Positions 37,052 through 47,492 of a stretch of 64,000 nt of DNA are shown in pieces (position 1 is the stretch's first letter; the number at the start of each line of letters is the position of its first letter). Origin of the DNA: Bacteroidota bacterium (GTDB taxonomy: Bacteria > Bacteroidota > Bacteroidia > Cytophagales > Cyclobacteriaceae). The notes under the pieces are model-generated. The model was not told the DNA's origin. It made no database searches and worked only from the letters and a program-made list of their open reading frames with translations. Position numbers and translations under genes: made by a program. Location of the stretch: NCBI GenBank assembly GCA_016191555.1, contig JACPVX010000029.1, positions 62,001 to 126,000 of the forward strand, written 5' to 3'.

Positions 37052-39901
37052 CTACTCCAACTCTGGTCTCAAAAACTTACCCGTGAAGCTGGCCGGGTTG
37101 TTGGCCACTTGCTCGGGCGTTCCCTTCGCTACAATTCTTCCTCCTCCTTGTCCGCCTTCGGGACCTAAATCTATAATGTAGTCAGATGATTTGATGACAT
37201 CCATATTGTGTTCAATCACCAAAACGGTGTTGCCTTTGTCCACGAGCTTCTGCAACACATCGAGCAAATGACTGATATCCTGAAAATGCAAACCGGTTGT
37301 GGGTTCATCTAAAATATATAATGTCTTGCCCGTGTCGCGCTTGCTCAACTCAGTCGCCAGTTTTACGCGTTGTGCCTCGCCACCTGAAAGTGTTGTTGCA
37401 TGCTGACCCAAAGAAATGTATCCCAAACCAACTTCACCCAGCGTTTGAATTTTACGCAAGATGCGTGGCTGATTTTCAAAAAACTGAACGGCTTCTTCTA
37501 CCGTCATATCCAACACATCGGAAATGGATTTGCCTTTGAAACGTACCTCCAGCGTTTCGCGATTGTAGCGCTTGCCCTTACACGTTTCGCAGGGCACATA
37601 TACATCCGGCAAAAATTCCATTTCAATCAAGCGCAAGCCCGCACCCTCGCAGGTTTCGCAGCGACCGCCTTTAACGTTGAAGGAGAATCGCCCCGTTTTA
37701 TATCCTCTGATTTTCGCCTCCGGCATTTGCGCGAACAAGTCGCGAATGTCGGTGAACACTCCTGTGTAGGTAGCCGGATTTGAGCGCGGAGTACGTCCAA
37801 TCGGAGACTGGTCTACTTCAATCACTTTATCAATCAACTTCAGTCCGTCAATTTTTTTGTAGGGCAAAGGCTCCTGACGTGAATTGAAAAAATGTTGATT
37901 TAAAATCGGGAAGAGCGTTTCGTGAATCAACGTTGATTTTCCGCTGCCGGAAACTCCCGTGATACAGGTAAATGTGCCCAACGTTATTTCGAGGTCGACA
38001 TTCTTTAAATTGTTTCCCGTAGCTCCCATCAGCGAAAGCTTCTCGCCACTTCCTTTTCTTCGCTGCTTCGAATAATTGATTCCGATTTTCCCGCTAAGGT
38101 ATTTAGCGGTGGTGCTATCGATTTTCAAAAACGTTTTCGGATCTCCCTCCGCTACAATGTGTCCGCCATGACGTCCGGCACCGGGGCCTACATCAATAAT
38201 ATAATCTGCTTCCAACATCATCTCTTTGTCATGTTCTACAACAATCACGGAGTTACCCAAATCACGCAAATCTTTTAGTGCTTTGATCAACTTGGAATTG
38301 TCGCGGGCGTGCAAGCCAATGCTCGGCTCGTCTAAAATATACAACACGCCTACCAATTGCGTTCCGATTTGCGTTGCCAGACGAATGCGTTGCGCTTCAC
38401 CTCCACTCAACGTGCGGAGCGGGCGATTGAGATGCAGATAATCTAAACCTACATCCAATAAAAAGCCTATGCGCTTACGGATTTCTTTCAAAACTTCTGC
38501 CGCAATAACTTTTTGCTTTTCGCTGAGTCGACTTTCGAGACCATCGAACCATTTTTTCAATGCATCGATGTTGAGGTCGGCCAGCTCGGCAATATTCTTT
38601 TTATCGATTTTGAAATGCAGCGACTCTTTTTTCAGACGCGCACCGTGGCACTCAGGGCACACTTTAGTGATCGTAAAATCATCCACCCATTTTTTGATGG
38701 CATCAGAGCCTTCGTCTTTTTGCTTTTGCAAGAAATTGACAATGCCTTCGAACTTCGTGTTCCACTCCGTGCCCGGATATTTCACCGAAGCTACGGCTAC
38801 CGGTTCGTCATCGCCATACAACAAAACTTTTAATGCCTCTTTGGGAATATCTTTGATGGGTGTGGTGAGTGTGAGTTTGTAGCGTTTGAGAATGGCTTCA
38901 ATCTTTTTGAAAATCCAGATGTCGCGGTATTCGCCTAAAGGCAAAATACCTCCGCGACTGATGCTTAGTTTTTTATCGGGGATCACGGACTCTTCCGTAA
39001 TCTCTTCAATCTGACCCAACCCCGTGCAAGTAGGGCAGGCACCGTAAGGCGAGTTGAATGAAAAATTGTTTGGTGCTGGCTCATCGTAGGATAAGCCTGT
39101 TTTGGGATCCATTAAAAACTTAGAAAAGTGATGCACTTTTCCGTTTTCTTCTTGCACCATGATCACGCCTTTGCCTTCTTTCAGAGCGGTGTTCACCGAT
39201 TGCCCGATGCGGAATCGATCTGCTTTGGTGGGCACAATGCGATCGATGACAATTTCAATATCATGAATTTTAAAACGATCGACTTGCATTTTTGCGGTGA
39301 TGTCCATCACTTCGCCATCGACCCGCACTTTGGCGTATCCTTGCTTTCGAATTTGAACGAAAAGTTCGCGATAATGTCCCTTCCTGCCTTTGATAACGGG
39401 AGCTAAAACAAGCAGTTTTTTGCCGGTGTAATTGTGGATGATGGCATCTAAAATTTGCTCTTCGCTTTGACGCACCATTTTATCGCCATTGATATAGGAA
39501 AAGGCTTCACCCGCACGGGCAAAAAGCAAGCGCATGAAATCGTAAATCTCAGTGACGGTGCCTACCGTGGAGCGAGGATTGCGCGAAGTTGTTTTTTGTT
39601 CAATGGAAATGACAGGACTCAATCCGTTGATTTTGTCGACATCGGGGCGCTCGAGGTTGCCAATGAAACTGCGGGCGTAGGCCGAGAAGCTTTCCATGTA
39701 CCTACGCTGGCCTTCGGCATAGATTGTATCGAACGCCAAAGATGATTTGCCGCTTCCGCTAATGCCGGTGAGGACTACGAGCTTGTTGCGCGGAAAGGAA
39801 ACGCTGATGTTTTTGAGGTTGTGCTCGCGGGCACCGATGATTTCAATATAATCGTGACCGGAAAGGTCTTTACTTTTTTTAGCTGCAGCAGTGTTGGACA
39901 T
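37052..39901 (-). CDS. uvrA: Excinuclease ABC subunit A
   Basis: DNA-damage recognition ATPase of nucleotide excision repair. The 949-residue protein has two ABC ATPase halves: Walker [10 protein letters not shown] near residue 47 and GVSGSGKST near 650, ABC signatures [16 protein letters not shown] and [16 protein letters not shown], and both zinc-finger modules (CPTCTG with [14 protein letters not shown] with CETCKGKR). [20 protein letters not shown] is a UvrA hallmark. Length is normal. It converges with the PKD gene with one base between stops. Confidence 0.97.
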   Translation of the reverse strand: MSNTAAAKKSKDLSGHDYIEIIGAREHNLKNISVSFPRNKLVVLTGISGSGKSSLAFDTIYAEGQRRYMESFSAYARSFIGNLERPDVDKINGLSPVISIEQKTTSRNPRSTVGTVTEIYDFMRLLFARAGEAFSYINGDKMVRQSEEQILDAIIHNYTGKKLLVLAPVIKGRKGHYRELFVQIRKQGYAKVRVDGEVMDITAKMQVDRFKIHDIEIVIDRIVPTKADRFRIGQSVNTALKEGKGVIMVQEENGKVHHFSKFLMDPKTGLSYDEPAPNNFSFNSPYGACPTCTGLGQIEEITEESVIPDKKLSISRGGILPLGEYRDIWIFKKIEAILKRYKLTLTTPIKDIPKEALKVLLYGDDEPVAVASVKYPGTEWNTKFEGIVNFLQKQKDEGSDAIKKWVDDFTITKVCPECHGARLKKESLHFKIDKKNIAELADLNIDALKKWFDGLESRLSEKQKVIAAEVLKEIRKRIGFLLDVGLDYLHLNRPLRTLSGGEAQRIRLATQIGTQLVGVLYILDEPSIGLHARDNSKLIKALKDLRDLGNSVIVVEHDKEMMLEADYIIDVGPGAGRHGGHIVAEGDPKTFLKIDSTTAKYLSGKIGINYSKQRRKGSGEKLSLMGATGNNLKNVDLEITLGTFTCITGVSGSGKSTLIHETLFPILNQHFFNSRQEPLPYKKIDGLKLIDKVIEVDQSPIGRTPRSNPATYTGVFTDIRDLFAQMPEAKIRGYKTGRFSFNVKGGRCETCEGAGLRLIEMEFLPDVYVPCETCKGKRYNRETLEVRFKGKSISDVLDMTVEEAVQFFENQPRILRKIQTLGEVGLGYISLGQHATTLSGGEAQRVKLATELSKRDTGKTLYILDEPTTGLHFQDISHLLDVLQKLVDKGNTVLVIEHNMDVIKSSDYIIDLGPEGGQGGGRIVAKGTPEQVANNPASFTGKFLRPELE

Positions 39902-39989
39902 GAATTGGGTTTCAGACTAGCCTAACTACAAAAGTGAGGCTAAGAATGTTGCGGCGCAAAGATATTTTTTTTGAGTTGGCGGGATTTGG

Positions 39990-40526
39990 CTAAAAAACAA
40001 ATTCAGCCTGCAAGAGTCGTGAATGGATTTTGCCAAGGTCTTCGCCAATTCGATGGTAAACCCCTTTATTCAAGGCGTACCCAAGTGCCAGTTTGGTTTC
40101 GGGGTCTACAACCCAATATTCTTGCACACCAAATTTTTCGTAGAGGTCTTTCTTTGTGACCAAGTCATGCTCTTTGTTTCCGGCAGATAGAACTTCGATC
40201 AGAAGGTCAGGCACACCGGCATAGCGGCCTTCTGCACTAATTTGGTTGGGATTTGTATTGAGAATTACAACTATATCGGGTTGCACTGAGTTTCTATCGG
40301 GATCCAGTTTAATGTCAAATGGAGCTAATACGATTGACCCCATTCCTGTATTCTGAACAATTTTGTGAAGCTGAATAAAAATGGATTGAATTGTCCATTG
40401 ATGTTTGAAAAGAGGTGCAGGTGACATATAGATTTGATTATCGATCAATTCTGCCAAGGTGCCTTCAGGAAGGATTTCATACACTTCCATGATGGTGCGG
40501 GGAGGATTTTCGATTACTATATTCAT
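39990..40526 (-). CDS. Uma2-family (DUF820) putative endonuclease
   Basis: 178 residues from the ATG at 40526; an upstream TTG at 40562 is possible. The DUF820/Uma2 family has a PD-(D/E)xK nuclease-like fold. Visible features: TLAELIDNQIYMSPAPLFKHQ near the start, SVQPDIVVIL (acidic residue), VPDLLIEVLSAGN and KKDLYEKFGVQEYWVVDPETK, all family hallmarks. These genes are numerous in cyanobacteria and scattered in Bacteroidota, and their biological role is unknown. No partner antitoxin or methylase is adjacent. Confidence 0.85.
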   Translation of the reverse strand: MNIVIENPPRTIMEVYEILPEGTLAELIDNQIYMSPAPLFKHQWTIQSIFIQLHKIVQNTGMGSIVLAPFDIKLDPDRNSVQPDIVVILNTNPNQISAEGRYAGVPDLLIEVLSAGNKEHDLVTKKDLYEKFGVQEYWVVDPETKLALGYALNKGVYHRIGEDLGKIHSRLLQAEFVF

Positions 40527-40588
40527 AACTTCTTGATGACTAGCCGACAGGCGTTCACCCAACTAAATTACAAAAAAACATTCAAACT

Positions 40589-41044
40589 CTATGACTTCAT
40601 CCATTCATACGCCTGGTAATGGTCGCCATTCATACCTAATCGTGTGTAAACTTCCTTCGCTGCAAGGTTAGTTTTATCCACATACAAACGAATACCGCGC
40701 AAATCGGGATCGGCTTCTACCATTTGCTGAATGTGCAAATACAATTTTTTATAAACGCCCTTACCGCGATCGGATCCATTAATATAAACAGATTGAATCC
40801 AAATCACTGTACCGCAGCGCCAATCACTCCATTCATAAGTCGTCATTAGGCAACCAATCACGGCCTCATTTTCAACAGCCACATAGTAGCGGCCTTTGGT
40901 AGAATCCTTGAGCAAGCGCTTCACGCCTTGAGTCAGTGTAGCAATATCTAATGTCAGGTTTTCGGTTTCCAATGCCATCTTCAACTGAAAGTCGATGAGG
41001 GAGGTAATGTCTTTCTCAGTGGCTTCGCGTATAGTTATCTGCAT
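40589..41044 (-). CDS. GNAT family N-acetyltransferase
   Basis: 151 residues with the GNAT fold: ITIREATEKDITSLIDFQLKMA at the start, VIWIQSVYINGSDRGKGVYKKLY with the acetyl-CoA loop RGKGVY, and the closing helix-strand with TNLAAKEVYTRLGM. The substrate is unknown. It lies between the Uma2 gene and the cystathionine enzyme gene on the same strand, 25 bases after the latter. Confidence 0.88.
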   Translation of the reverse strand: MQITIREATEKDITSLIDFQLKMALETENLTLDIATLTQGVKRLLKDSTKGRYYVAVENEAVIGCLMTTYEWSDWRCGTVIWIQSVYINGSDRGKGVYKKLYLHIQQMVEADPDLRGIRLYVDKTNLAAKEVYTRLGMNGDHYQAYEWMKS

Positions 41045-41069
41045 TTTATTTCAAGTAAAATTTCAAAAA

Positions 41070-42191
41070 TTAAAGTGCTTGTTGAATATCTTTTATTAAA
41101 TCATCGGCTTCTTCAATTCCTACCGACAAGCGGAGCAGTTTATCCGAAATACCAACTTTGGCGCGCTCGGCTGCACTCAGTTTGGCATGCGATGTTTTAA
41201 CAGGAGAGGTAATGGTAGATTCGACTCCGCCTAAGCTTACTGCTTTTCTAATCAATTTTAATTTCTTTAAAAAACGATCGGGGTCGCCCTTCACTTCAAA
41301 TGAAAGCATGCCGCCAAAACCGCCCGGCATTTGCTTCTTCGCCACTTTGTGTAGTGGGTGATCTTTCAGGCCGGGATAATACACACGAGCTATTTTCGAT
41401 TCTGCATGCAGGAAATTCGCCAAGGCCATCGCATTTTTGTTTTGTTGCTTTACGCGAAGCACAATGGTCTTGAGGCTTCGCTCCACCAAATAGCTGGTTT
41501 GTGCATCCAGACTTCCGCCAAAGTGCATGGCGCTGGCTCTAATTTTTTCTACGAGTTTTTTAGAAGTCACTACTGCTCCGCAGCAAAGGTCGCTGTGACC
41601 GCCAATGTATTTGGTGCCACTGTGTGTAACAATGTCTATTCCAAAATCGATTGGGTTTTGATTGACCGGTGAAGCAAATGTATTGTCGATGATCGTGGTG
41701 ATCGAATACTTACGAGCCAGCTTGGCGACAGCGGAAATGTCTGTAATTTTTAACAGCGGGTTCGATGGCGTTTCGATGTAAATGACTTTCGTATTTTTTT
41801 GAATGGCTTTTTCAAAAGCGACTAAGTCATCAGCATCTACCATAGAATAGCTGATTCCGTAACGATTCAGTTCGTTCAAAGCTGCGTGGTGAGTGCCTCC
41901 ATATAAATCATTTTGAAACAAAATATGATCTCCCTGCTTCAGCATGGCAAACATAGAAGTCATGATGGCAGCCATGCCCGAACTGAATAACAAACCATCC
42001 TGGCCATTTTCTAAAGCCGCGAGCTTTTGAACTACCGCTTTTTGATTGGGGGTGTTGAAATAGCGTGGGTAGCGAACCTCCGTTTCATAATCATAGGCAG
42101 AAGAAGTGTAAATGGGGTTAACCACTCCTCCATAAAGCGGATCGCCCACCGAGCCGACATGCACACTTTGTGTTAATTTTGATTTGCTCAT
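41070..42191 (-). CDS. Cystathionine gamma-synthase/lyase-family PLP enzyme
   Basis: Trans-sulfuration or homocysteine/methionine-forming enzyme acting in the cytoplasm. The 373-residue protein has QSVHVGSVGDPLYGGVVNPIYTSSAY, RYFNTPNQKAVVQKLAALEN, FSSGMAAIMTSM, DLYGGTHH and the PLP lysine segment HSGTKYIGGHSDLCCG. The ending LLRLSVGIEEADDLIKDI is typical of the family. Whether it makes cystathionine, cleaves it or uses sulfide directly cannot be read from these motifs. Confidence 0.92.
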   Translation of the reverse strand: MSKSKLTQSVHVGSVGDPLYGGVVNPIYTSSAYDYETEVRYPRYFNTPNQKAVVQKLAALENGQDGLLFSSGMAAIMTSMFAMLKQGDHILFQNDLYGGTHHAALNELNRYGISYSMVDADDLVAFEKAIQKNTKVIYIETPSNPLLKITDISAVAKLARKYSITTIIDNTFASPVNQNPIDFGIDIVTHSGTKYIGGHSDLCCGAVVTSKKLVEKIRASAMHFGGSLDAQTSYLVERSLKTIVLRVKQQNKNAMALANFLHAESKIARVYYPGLKDHPLHKVAKKQMPGGFGGMLSFEVKGDPDRFLKKLKLIRKAVSLGGVESTITSPVKTSHAKLSAAERAKVGISDKLLRLSVGIEEADDLIKDIQQAL

Positions 42192-42401
42192 TATTTTTTT
42201 GGTTGAACCATCATCAAAGATAATGGACTCGAATCTATTACTGTATGAAATGTAATCAAATCATAACAGAAGCTACCGGAAAGGTTTGCAATTACTTGTT
42301 TGTAATTTGGTATACTTTTACTTTGTTGAAAAAGTTTACAATCCCCGTAAGGAGTGTAACGTTATTAAAAATATTTTCATTTTATTGTAGTTTAGATTCA
42401 C

Positions 42402-43799
42402 ATGCGTCAGATAAGTCTCTCAACATCGTTAAGAACCTCACACTACTGGTCGCGCCTCGTTGGCATTCGATGGCAGTTTATCATCTCGATACTCGTTTTT
42501 TGGGGAGCTACCATCTGGTTAAAAAATGAATATGGCCAGGACGACTCGAATCTTTGGCTGGTGATGCAGCTCTTTCTACAGCTTGTTAAGTGGACTTTGC
42601 TTGGAATTGTGATCTTAAGTCTATTGTCAGCTTTAGCCACCTGGGCTTATTTCATGTGGGCCGTCAAAAATAAGTCGGTTTCGCTTCAGGTAAAATTTGG
42701 TGATGGTCAAAAGGCAGAGGCTGGATTGGTGCCCTTGCATGTGCAAGTGATCGGTTTTGTTCTTCGTCCTTTGCTAGGAACGATTCGGGCACAACTACTT
42801 TTTGCGGGCAACCGACTTTCGGAAGTAATTGTATTGGACGGCAGCGTTCGTCAGCCTCGGCAACTTTGGCGAAAAGGTATTCGCGGAGGTGGCACCTCGT
42901 TGCTGCATGATCGTGGTATCTATGATGTAGAGAAAGTGCTGTTTTCATTTTGTGATATGTTGGGATTGGTGGCCCTTCCCTATCGGGTTTCCTACACGCA
43001 GCAACTTTATACATTACCGCTTCCGCAGAAGGAGCAACGCATTCGGTCCAATCCCAATGCTACGGAAGAACAAAAGCATCGCATCGAAATTCCAAAACGA
43101 GTGGAAGGAGAGCACGTAAATTATAAGGAGTTTGAAACCGGTGATAACATTCAGCGCATTGTTTGGAAAATTTATGCGAAGAGTGGGCAATTGGTAGTGC
43201 GTATTCCAGAAATAAAAGACCCTTACGCCTCGCACCTTTATTTTTATGCCAGTTTTTATAATGGCTTTTCGAAAGAGATGGGAGCCTTCGAGCGTGAGTT
43301 GCTCAATGTTTATAAAGATCAGATGAGAAACGTGTTTGAGTCGTTGAAGAAAAACGACTATGAAATTCGGATGCCGTTGGATCAGGAAATACCTAGACTA
43401 AGTGGTGTGAGTGAAAAGAAAAATGAACTCTTTCAGATTACAGCTTCCACGTGGCAACAGCAATTGGTGCCGTCCCAATTTATTGTGTTTAACAAAGCTG
43501 CCTTTGTTTCCTTTTCTTCTTTAACACCCGTTGCCGAAATTGAAAGCTGTATCAAAAAGCTACCGGATTGGTTGCCGGTAGTGGTTGTAAAACTTTCGGA
43601 GGCCATTCCATCGCCCTTTCAGTTTTCTGTGAAAGATATTTTCTTTAAGCCGGAGGAAACCCCTGCCGACAAGCTCAAGCAACCGTGGCTGTTTTCCTCT
43701 TTGCGAAAAGAATTAGTGAAGAATGAAAAAGAAATTGGCGACCTTCTCAAGCGCAGAGGAAACAGTTGGCTTACCACTACAATTGAATTTGAAAAATGA
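42402..43799 (+). CDS. DUF58-like membrane-associated protein
   Basis: 465 residues with two N-terminal membrane helices (about 23-40 and 52-80). The segment NYKEFETGDNIQRIVWKIYAKSGQLVVRIPE matches the DUF58 signature, in which GDxxRxIxWK follows a basic stretch. The C-terminal half is likely a von Willebrand A-like fold, but the metal-site motif is not clear. It is followed directly by a transglutaminase gene (4-base ATGA overlap) and a MoxR ATPase, the standard companions of DUF58 proteins. Confidence 0.75.
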   Translation: MRQISLSTSLRTSHYWSRLVGIRWQFIISILVFWGATIWLKNEYGQDDSNLWLVMQLFLQLVKWTLLGIVILSLLSALATWAYFMWAVKNKSVSLQVKFGDGQKAEAGLVPLHVQVIGFVLRPLLGTIRAQLLFAGNRLSEVIVLDGSVRQPRQLWRKGIRGGGTSLLHDRGIYDVEKVLFSFCDMLGLVALPYRVSYTQQLYTLPLPQKEQRIRSNPNATEEQKHRIEIPKRVEGEHVNYKEFETGDNIQRIVWKIYAKSGQLVVRIPEIKDPYASHLYFYASFYNGFSKEMGAFERELLNVYKDQMRNVFESLKKNDYEIRMPLDQEIPRLSGVSEKKNELFQITASTWQQQLVPSQFIVFNKAAFVSFSSLTPVAEIESCIKKLPDWLPVVVVKLSEAIPSPFQFSVKDIFFKPEETPADKLKQPWLFSSLRKELVKNEKEIGDLLKRRGNSWLTTTIEFEK

Positions 43800-46483
43800 A
43801 GTATACGTCTCCACAAGATCGCATTCAACAATTGCTCATTCGGTGGGTACTGGTTTTGGTGCCTACTTTATTGATTGCCTACATCACGTTGCGCTTTCTT
43901 AATTTTTCTTATACTTCGCTAAGCACCAGCATTGGTTTACAAACTTTGTATTTTGGATTGGGGTTGGTGGTCGCTTACAGTCTGTACTTCTATGGTGCAC
44001 GCTGGCTGGTAACGATTATCATTCTTTGGTTAGTCTATTGGTTGTTTGATAAGATTATCAACCGACTGCCCGGAGAGTTTGATGTCTTCTACACCACAGC
44101 TAAGTTTCAGCTTTACTCTACGTTATTTATTTTCGGTTGGGCGTTTGGATTTTTGCTGGCACGCATACGTTGGGCTTACGCTATTCTATTTGGATTACTA
44201 TCGGTTGTTACGCTGGTAAGTATTTCAGATACGATTGACGTAAGTCTCTCCTACATTCTTTCACGCATAGCGCCCGTGGTGGTGTATGGATTGTACATGT
44301 TGTTCCTAACGCCACAATTGGTAAACCGTATTGAATTAAACCCAAAGAAATCAGCGTGGCTGGTAGCACGTGTGGCTCTTTTCGCTTTGCTGATTTTGCT
44401 GGCATTTGCCATTACGGAAAGTTTGATGAAGGGCAACTTGAAGGCCGTAGAAAAAGAACTGGCTGCTCGCGGTGCCAAAGGCGATAAAGACGGTGGATCT
44501 AAAAAAGGAGATGATTATGATGATCGAAATGGGTTGATGGATAAAACCGATGACGGCTATCGCCTGAAAGACACCATGCGGGTGAATTCAAAAATGAGTC
44601 AGTCGGATAAGCTGATGTTTTGCAGCAAGCTCGACAATTATTTTCCAGATGGATCACCTGCACCTTTGTATTTTGTGTATCACTATTTAACACGTTATGA
44701 TCCGGTAAAAGAAACTTTCACTCGCGACATCAATGTGCCTTCGTTTGATGAGATTGAAGTAGACCCTACTAAAATTCCAATGTATTATTCCTACACGGAT
44801 ACTTCCATCATCCGCAAAGCAAAAGGAATGAAGCTGCGAAAGATTGTGGAGGCACAAGTGTATTTGTCTGAAAATACCTGGAAGCATTCTGTATTGGGTC
44901 CGGCAAGTGTGTTTTCGATACAAACCATTCCGGTGGAAAAAGATTTTCAAAAAACGTTTATTTCCGGTTATAAAATCACCTCGTTCACATCCGAGCTAAA
45001 CAACGCTTACTTCGTTTACAATATTTCAGCCAGCCCTACTCTGGAACCTCTGCAAGAGCAACGTCATGATGAATTGCGCGTGGTGAATGGCTACCAAAAG
45101 ACGGATCAGCGTTTTCTGGAATATTATACCAAAATGCCCACTGGAGGCATCTATGATTCCATTTCCAAATTAGCTAGTAGTTTAGTTTCCAAAGACAGCA
45201 AGCCGGTTGATAAGGTAATAGCCGTCCGCGATTTCTTTTTGCAACGCAATGAAAACGGCAAACGAGTTTTTCGGTACACACTGAAAGCAGGTGCCGTGGA
45301 TGATCCGAATATTCCCAGCTCGCGGATGCTTTATGATTTCTTGTTTAAGACTCATGCAGGGTATTGTACTTACTATGCGGGCGCTTCTTTGTTTATGTTG
45401 CGTTCGCTGGGTGTGCCCACACGATTTACTTCAGGCTTTGCCACGATTAATAGAAGTGATAAAAACAAAGGATGGTATTGGTTCTATGCCAGTCAGGCCC
45501 ACGCGTGGACACAAGTTTATTTTCCGGAATATGGTTGGCTGGATTTCGACATGACGATCGGGAACGAAGATCAGCAGGGTGCCCCGAAGCCCGATGGCAC
45601 ACCACCACTTCCTCCGCCTGAGCCCTGGCTCGTGCTTAACGCAAAAGCAGAAACGGTGAATGTGGCCGCAAAGAAATTGGATGCGTCATTCAATCAATTG
45701 ATCCATTTCAACACACCGTATGTATTGAATCAAACTTTTAGTAAACCGATTGATGCTACTTTGTGCCGAGTGCTCATCAACAAACGCGATACCACTTTCG
45801 CAGCTATTCAACCGGGCGACTCTATTATTATAGTGTCATATAAAGATGAAGCCAAGAAAATTCCGGCACCACGGGCAGGCGTAGCTATTGAAGAACAAAT
45901 TCGCTCATTCCCTACTCCTATCATTGCCGATGAAATTCACATTCACAAAAAAGAAGTAGAGAAGAAGAAAGAGAATGCAGGTAAAAAGCCAACAGCCGTG
46001 CAAGAGAAGAAAATGACCTGGCAAGAAATTGCTTGGCTTGCCGCGAAGGGATTAGTAATAGTCTTAGTGCTGATTCTTCTTCTTCCAATTTTGTATTTGC
46101 TCTATCGCTTGGCGCGGATTGCTTTTGCGTCTGGCACTGCTAGCAAGGCAGATCAGGTGTATCGTGCTGCGTTGTATCGCTTCCACATGGCTGGTTTTGA
46201 AAGAGAAACAGAAACTCCACTCGAATATGCGCAACAAAAAATTGATCCAACTACTCAAGCGGGCTTCGAAGAATTCATGCGCATGTATTTGCGTTTGAAA
46301 TATTCCAACGGGACCATGCGTGATGGTGATGAATCGATCGTTCGCAGTTTCCAATCATCCATAGGTAATTCCATTCGCAAGTCGGTGGGTATCTTCCGGG
46401 CAGCTTTCAATTACTTTAATATATTCCGCGCCTTGCGCTATTTTCAACAACCTGAAATCAATTCTGAAAATTCATCCTTATGA
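43796..46483 (+). CDS. Transglutaminase-like membrane protein
   Basis: 895 residues. Six or so membrane helices fill about 15-220, then a long extracytoplasmic region with the transglutaminase core: Cys524 in HAGYCTYYAGAS, His569 in QAHAWTQVYF and Asp585 in WLDFDMT, a complete triad. A late helix (about 745-770) is followed by a cytoplasmic part resembling DUF4129 (ADQVYRAALYRFHMAGFERETETPLEYA). Proteins of this layout occur with MoxR and DUF58 genes in many bacteria; the substrate is unknown. Both flanking genes overlap it by 4 bases. Confidence 0.88.
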   Translation: MKYTSPQDRIQQLLIRWVLVLVPTLLIAYITLRFLNFSYTSLSTSIGLQTLYFGLGLVVAYSLYFYGARWLVTIIILWLVYWLFDKIINRLPGEFDVFYTTAKFQLYSTLFIFGWAFGFLLARIRWAYAILFGLLSVVTLVSISDTIDVSLSYILSRIAPVVVYGLYMLFLTPQLVNRIELNPKKSAWLVARVALFALLILLAFAITESLMKGNLKAVEKELAARGAKGDKDGGSKKGDDYDDRNGLMDKTDDGYRLKDTMRVNSKMSQSDKLMFCSKLDNYFPDGSPAPLYFVYHYLTRYDPVKETFTRDINVPSFDEIEVDPTKIPMYYSYTDTSIIRKAKGMKLRKIVEAQVYLSENTWKHSVLGPASVFSIQTIPVEKDFQKTFISGYKITSFTSELNNAYFVYNISASPTLEPLQEQRHDELRVVNGYQKTDQRFLEYYTKMPTGGIYDSISKLASSLVSKDSKPVDKVIAVRDFFLQRNENGKRVFRYTLKAGAVDDPNIPSSRMLYDFLFKTHAGYCTYYAGASLFMLRSLGVPTRFTSGFATINRSDKNKGWYWFYASQAHAWTQVYFPEYGWLDFDMTIGNEDQQGAPKPDGTPPLPPPEPWLVLNAKAETVNVAAKKLDASFNQLIHFNTPYVLNQTFSKPIDATLCRVLINKRDTTFAAIQPGDSIIIVSYKDEAKKIPAPRAGVAIEEQIRSFPTPIIADEIHIHKKEVEKKKENAGKKPTAVQEKKMTWQEIAWLAAKGLVIVLVLILLLPILYLLYRLARIAFASGTASKADQVYRAALYRFHMAGFERETETPLEYAQQKIDPTTQAGFEEFMRMYLRLKYSNGTMRDGDESIVRSFQSSIGNSIRKSVGIFRAAFNYFNIFRALRYFQQPEINSENSSL

Positions 46484-47466
46484 GCAACACTGCATCCAAA
46501 CTAAAAAGTTTAACCTCTAACATTGAAACAATCATTCGCGGAAAGCCGCAAGAAGTAAAATATGTCGTAACTGCTCTGTTATCGCGCGGGCACATTTTAT
46601 TGGAAGACAATCCAGGTGCAGGCAAAACTGTTTTGGCCAAAACATTGGCGCAATCCATTTCAGAAGGTGCCATTGATTTTCATTCTGCGAATGGCGGTGT
46701 AGCATTCAAGCGCATTCAATTTACACCCGATCTATTGCCCATGGATTTAATTGGTTCATACATCTTTGATGAAGCCAAGAAAGATTTTGTGTTTAAAAAG
46801 GGACCTCTGTTTACACATGTGCTTCTGGCTGATGAGATCAACCGTGCATCACCCAAAGTGCAAAGTGCGTTGCTCGAGTGTATGGCTGAAAATCAAATTT
46901 CATCTGGAGATCATACGTTTCAATTGGATCAATTCTTTTTTACCATCGCTACGCAAAACCCGATTGAGATGGATGGAACGTATCCGCTCCCTGCAGCACA
47001 GCTCGATCGCTTCAGCATGAAAATTTCATTTGGGTATGTTTCGGAAGAAGTAGAGTTTGATATCTACACGAATTACCTCGCCATTAACAATGGAAAAAAT
47101 ACGGTGAAACAGGTGCTCACCTATCAGGATATCATTCAATTACAAAAAGAGGCAGAAGAAGTTTACATTCATCCTGAGTTGATCAAAGGCATTGTAAAAA
47201 TTGTGCAAGGCACTCGTCAACATGCAGAGATTGCTTTGGGATGTTCTACACGTGGTGGTATTACGTTTATTAAATGCCTGAAGGCCTGGGCACTGGTAAA
47301 TCAGCGTGATTATGTAATTGAGGATGACCTGCGTGCGTTAGCACAACCAGTATTGCACCATCGTCTCATTTTCAGAAACCGCGAAGCATCACAAACTGCG
47401 CTTGCACAAATCGTAGACAAAGTTGTAAATGGTTTAGCCAAGTTGGGAATTAGTGGAAAAAAATAA
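46480..47466 (+). CDS. MoxR-family AAA+ ATPase
   Basis: 328 residues. AAA+ motifs: Walker A at DNPGAGKTVLAKT, Walker B at LLADEINRASPKVQSALLECM, sensor 1 at FFTIATQNPIEMDGTYPLP and the MoxR sequence LPAAQLDRFSMKI. MoxR proteins act as chaperone-like ATPases on partner vWA/DUF58 proteins, in the cytoplasm. Its ATG overlaps the transglutaminase stop (ATGA), so the three genes are translationally coupled. Confidence 0.94.
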   Translation: MSNTASKLKSLTSNIETIIRGKPQEVKYVVTALLSRGHILLEDNPGAGKTVLAKTLAQSISEGAIDFHSANGGVAFKRIQFTPDLLPMDLIGSYIFDEAKKDFVFKKGPLFTHVLLADEINRASPKVQSALLECMAENQISSGDHTFQLDQFFFTIATQNPIEMDGTYPLPAAQLDRFSMKISFGYVSEEVEFDIYTNYLAINNGKNTVKQVLTYQDIIQLQKEAEEVYIHPELIKGIVKIVQGTRQHAEIALGCSTRGGITFIKCLKAWALVNQRDYVIEDDLRALAQPVLHHRLIFRNREASQTALAQIVDKVVNGLAKLGISGKK

Positions 47467-47492
47467 ATGCCTAAAGGCTCTACAATATAAGT

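Noticed and set aside
37297..39745. Several plus-strand frames of 60-137 codons inside uvrA
   Set aside because: They lie wholly inside a well-supported minus-strand gene and have no recognisable domains; they are antisense shadows.
42192..42401. Promoter-like TTG and TACTTTT elements in the spacer between the cystathionine gene and DUF58
   Set aside because: No combination fits the Bacteroidota -33/-7 spacing well enough to call.
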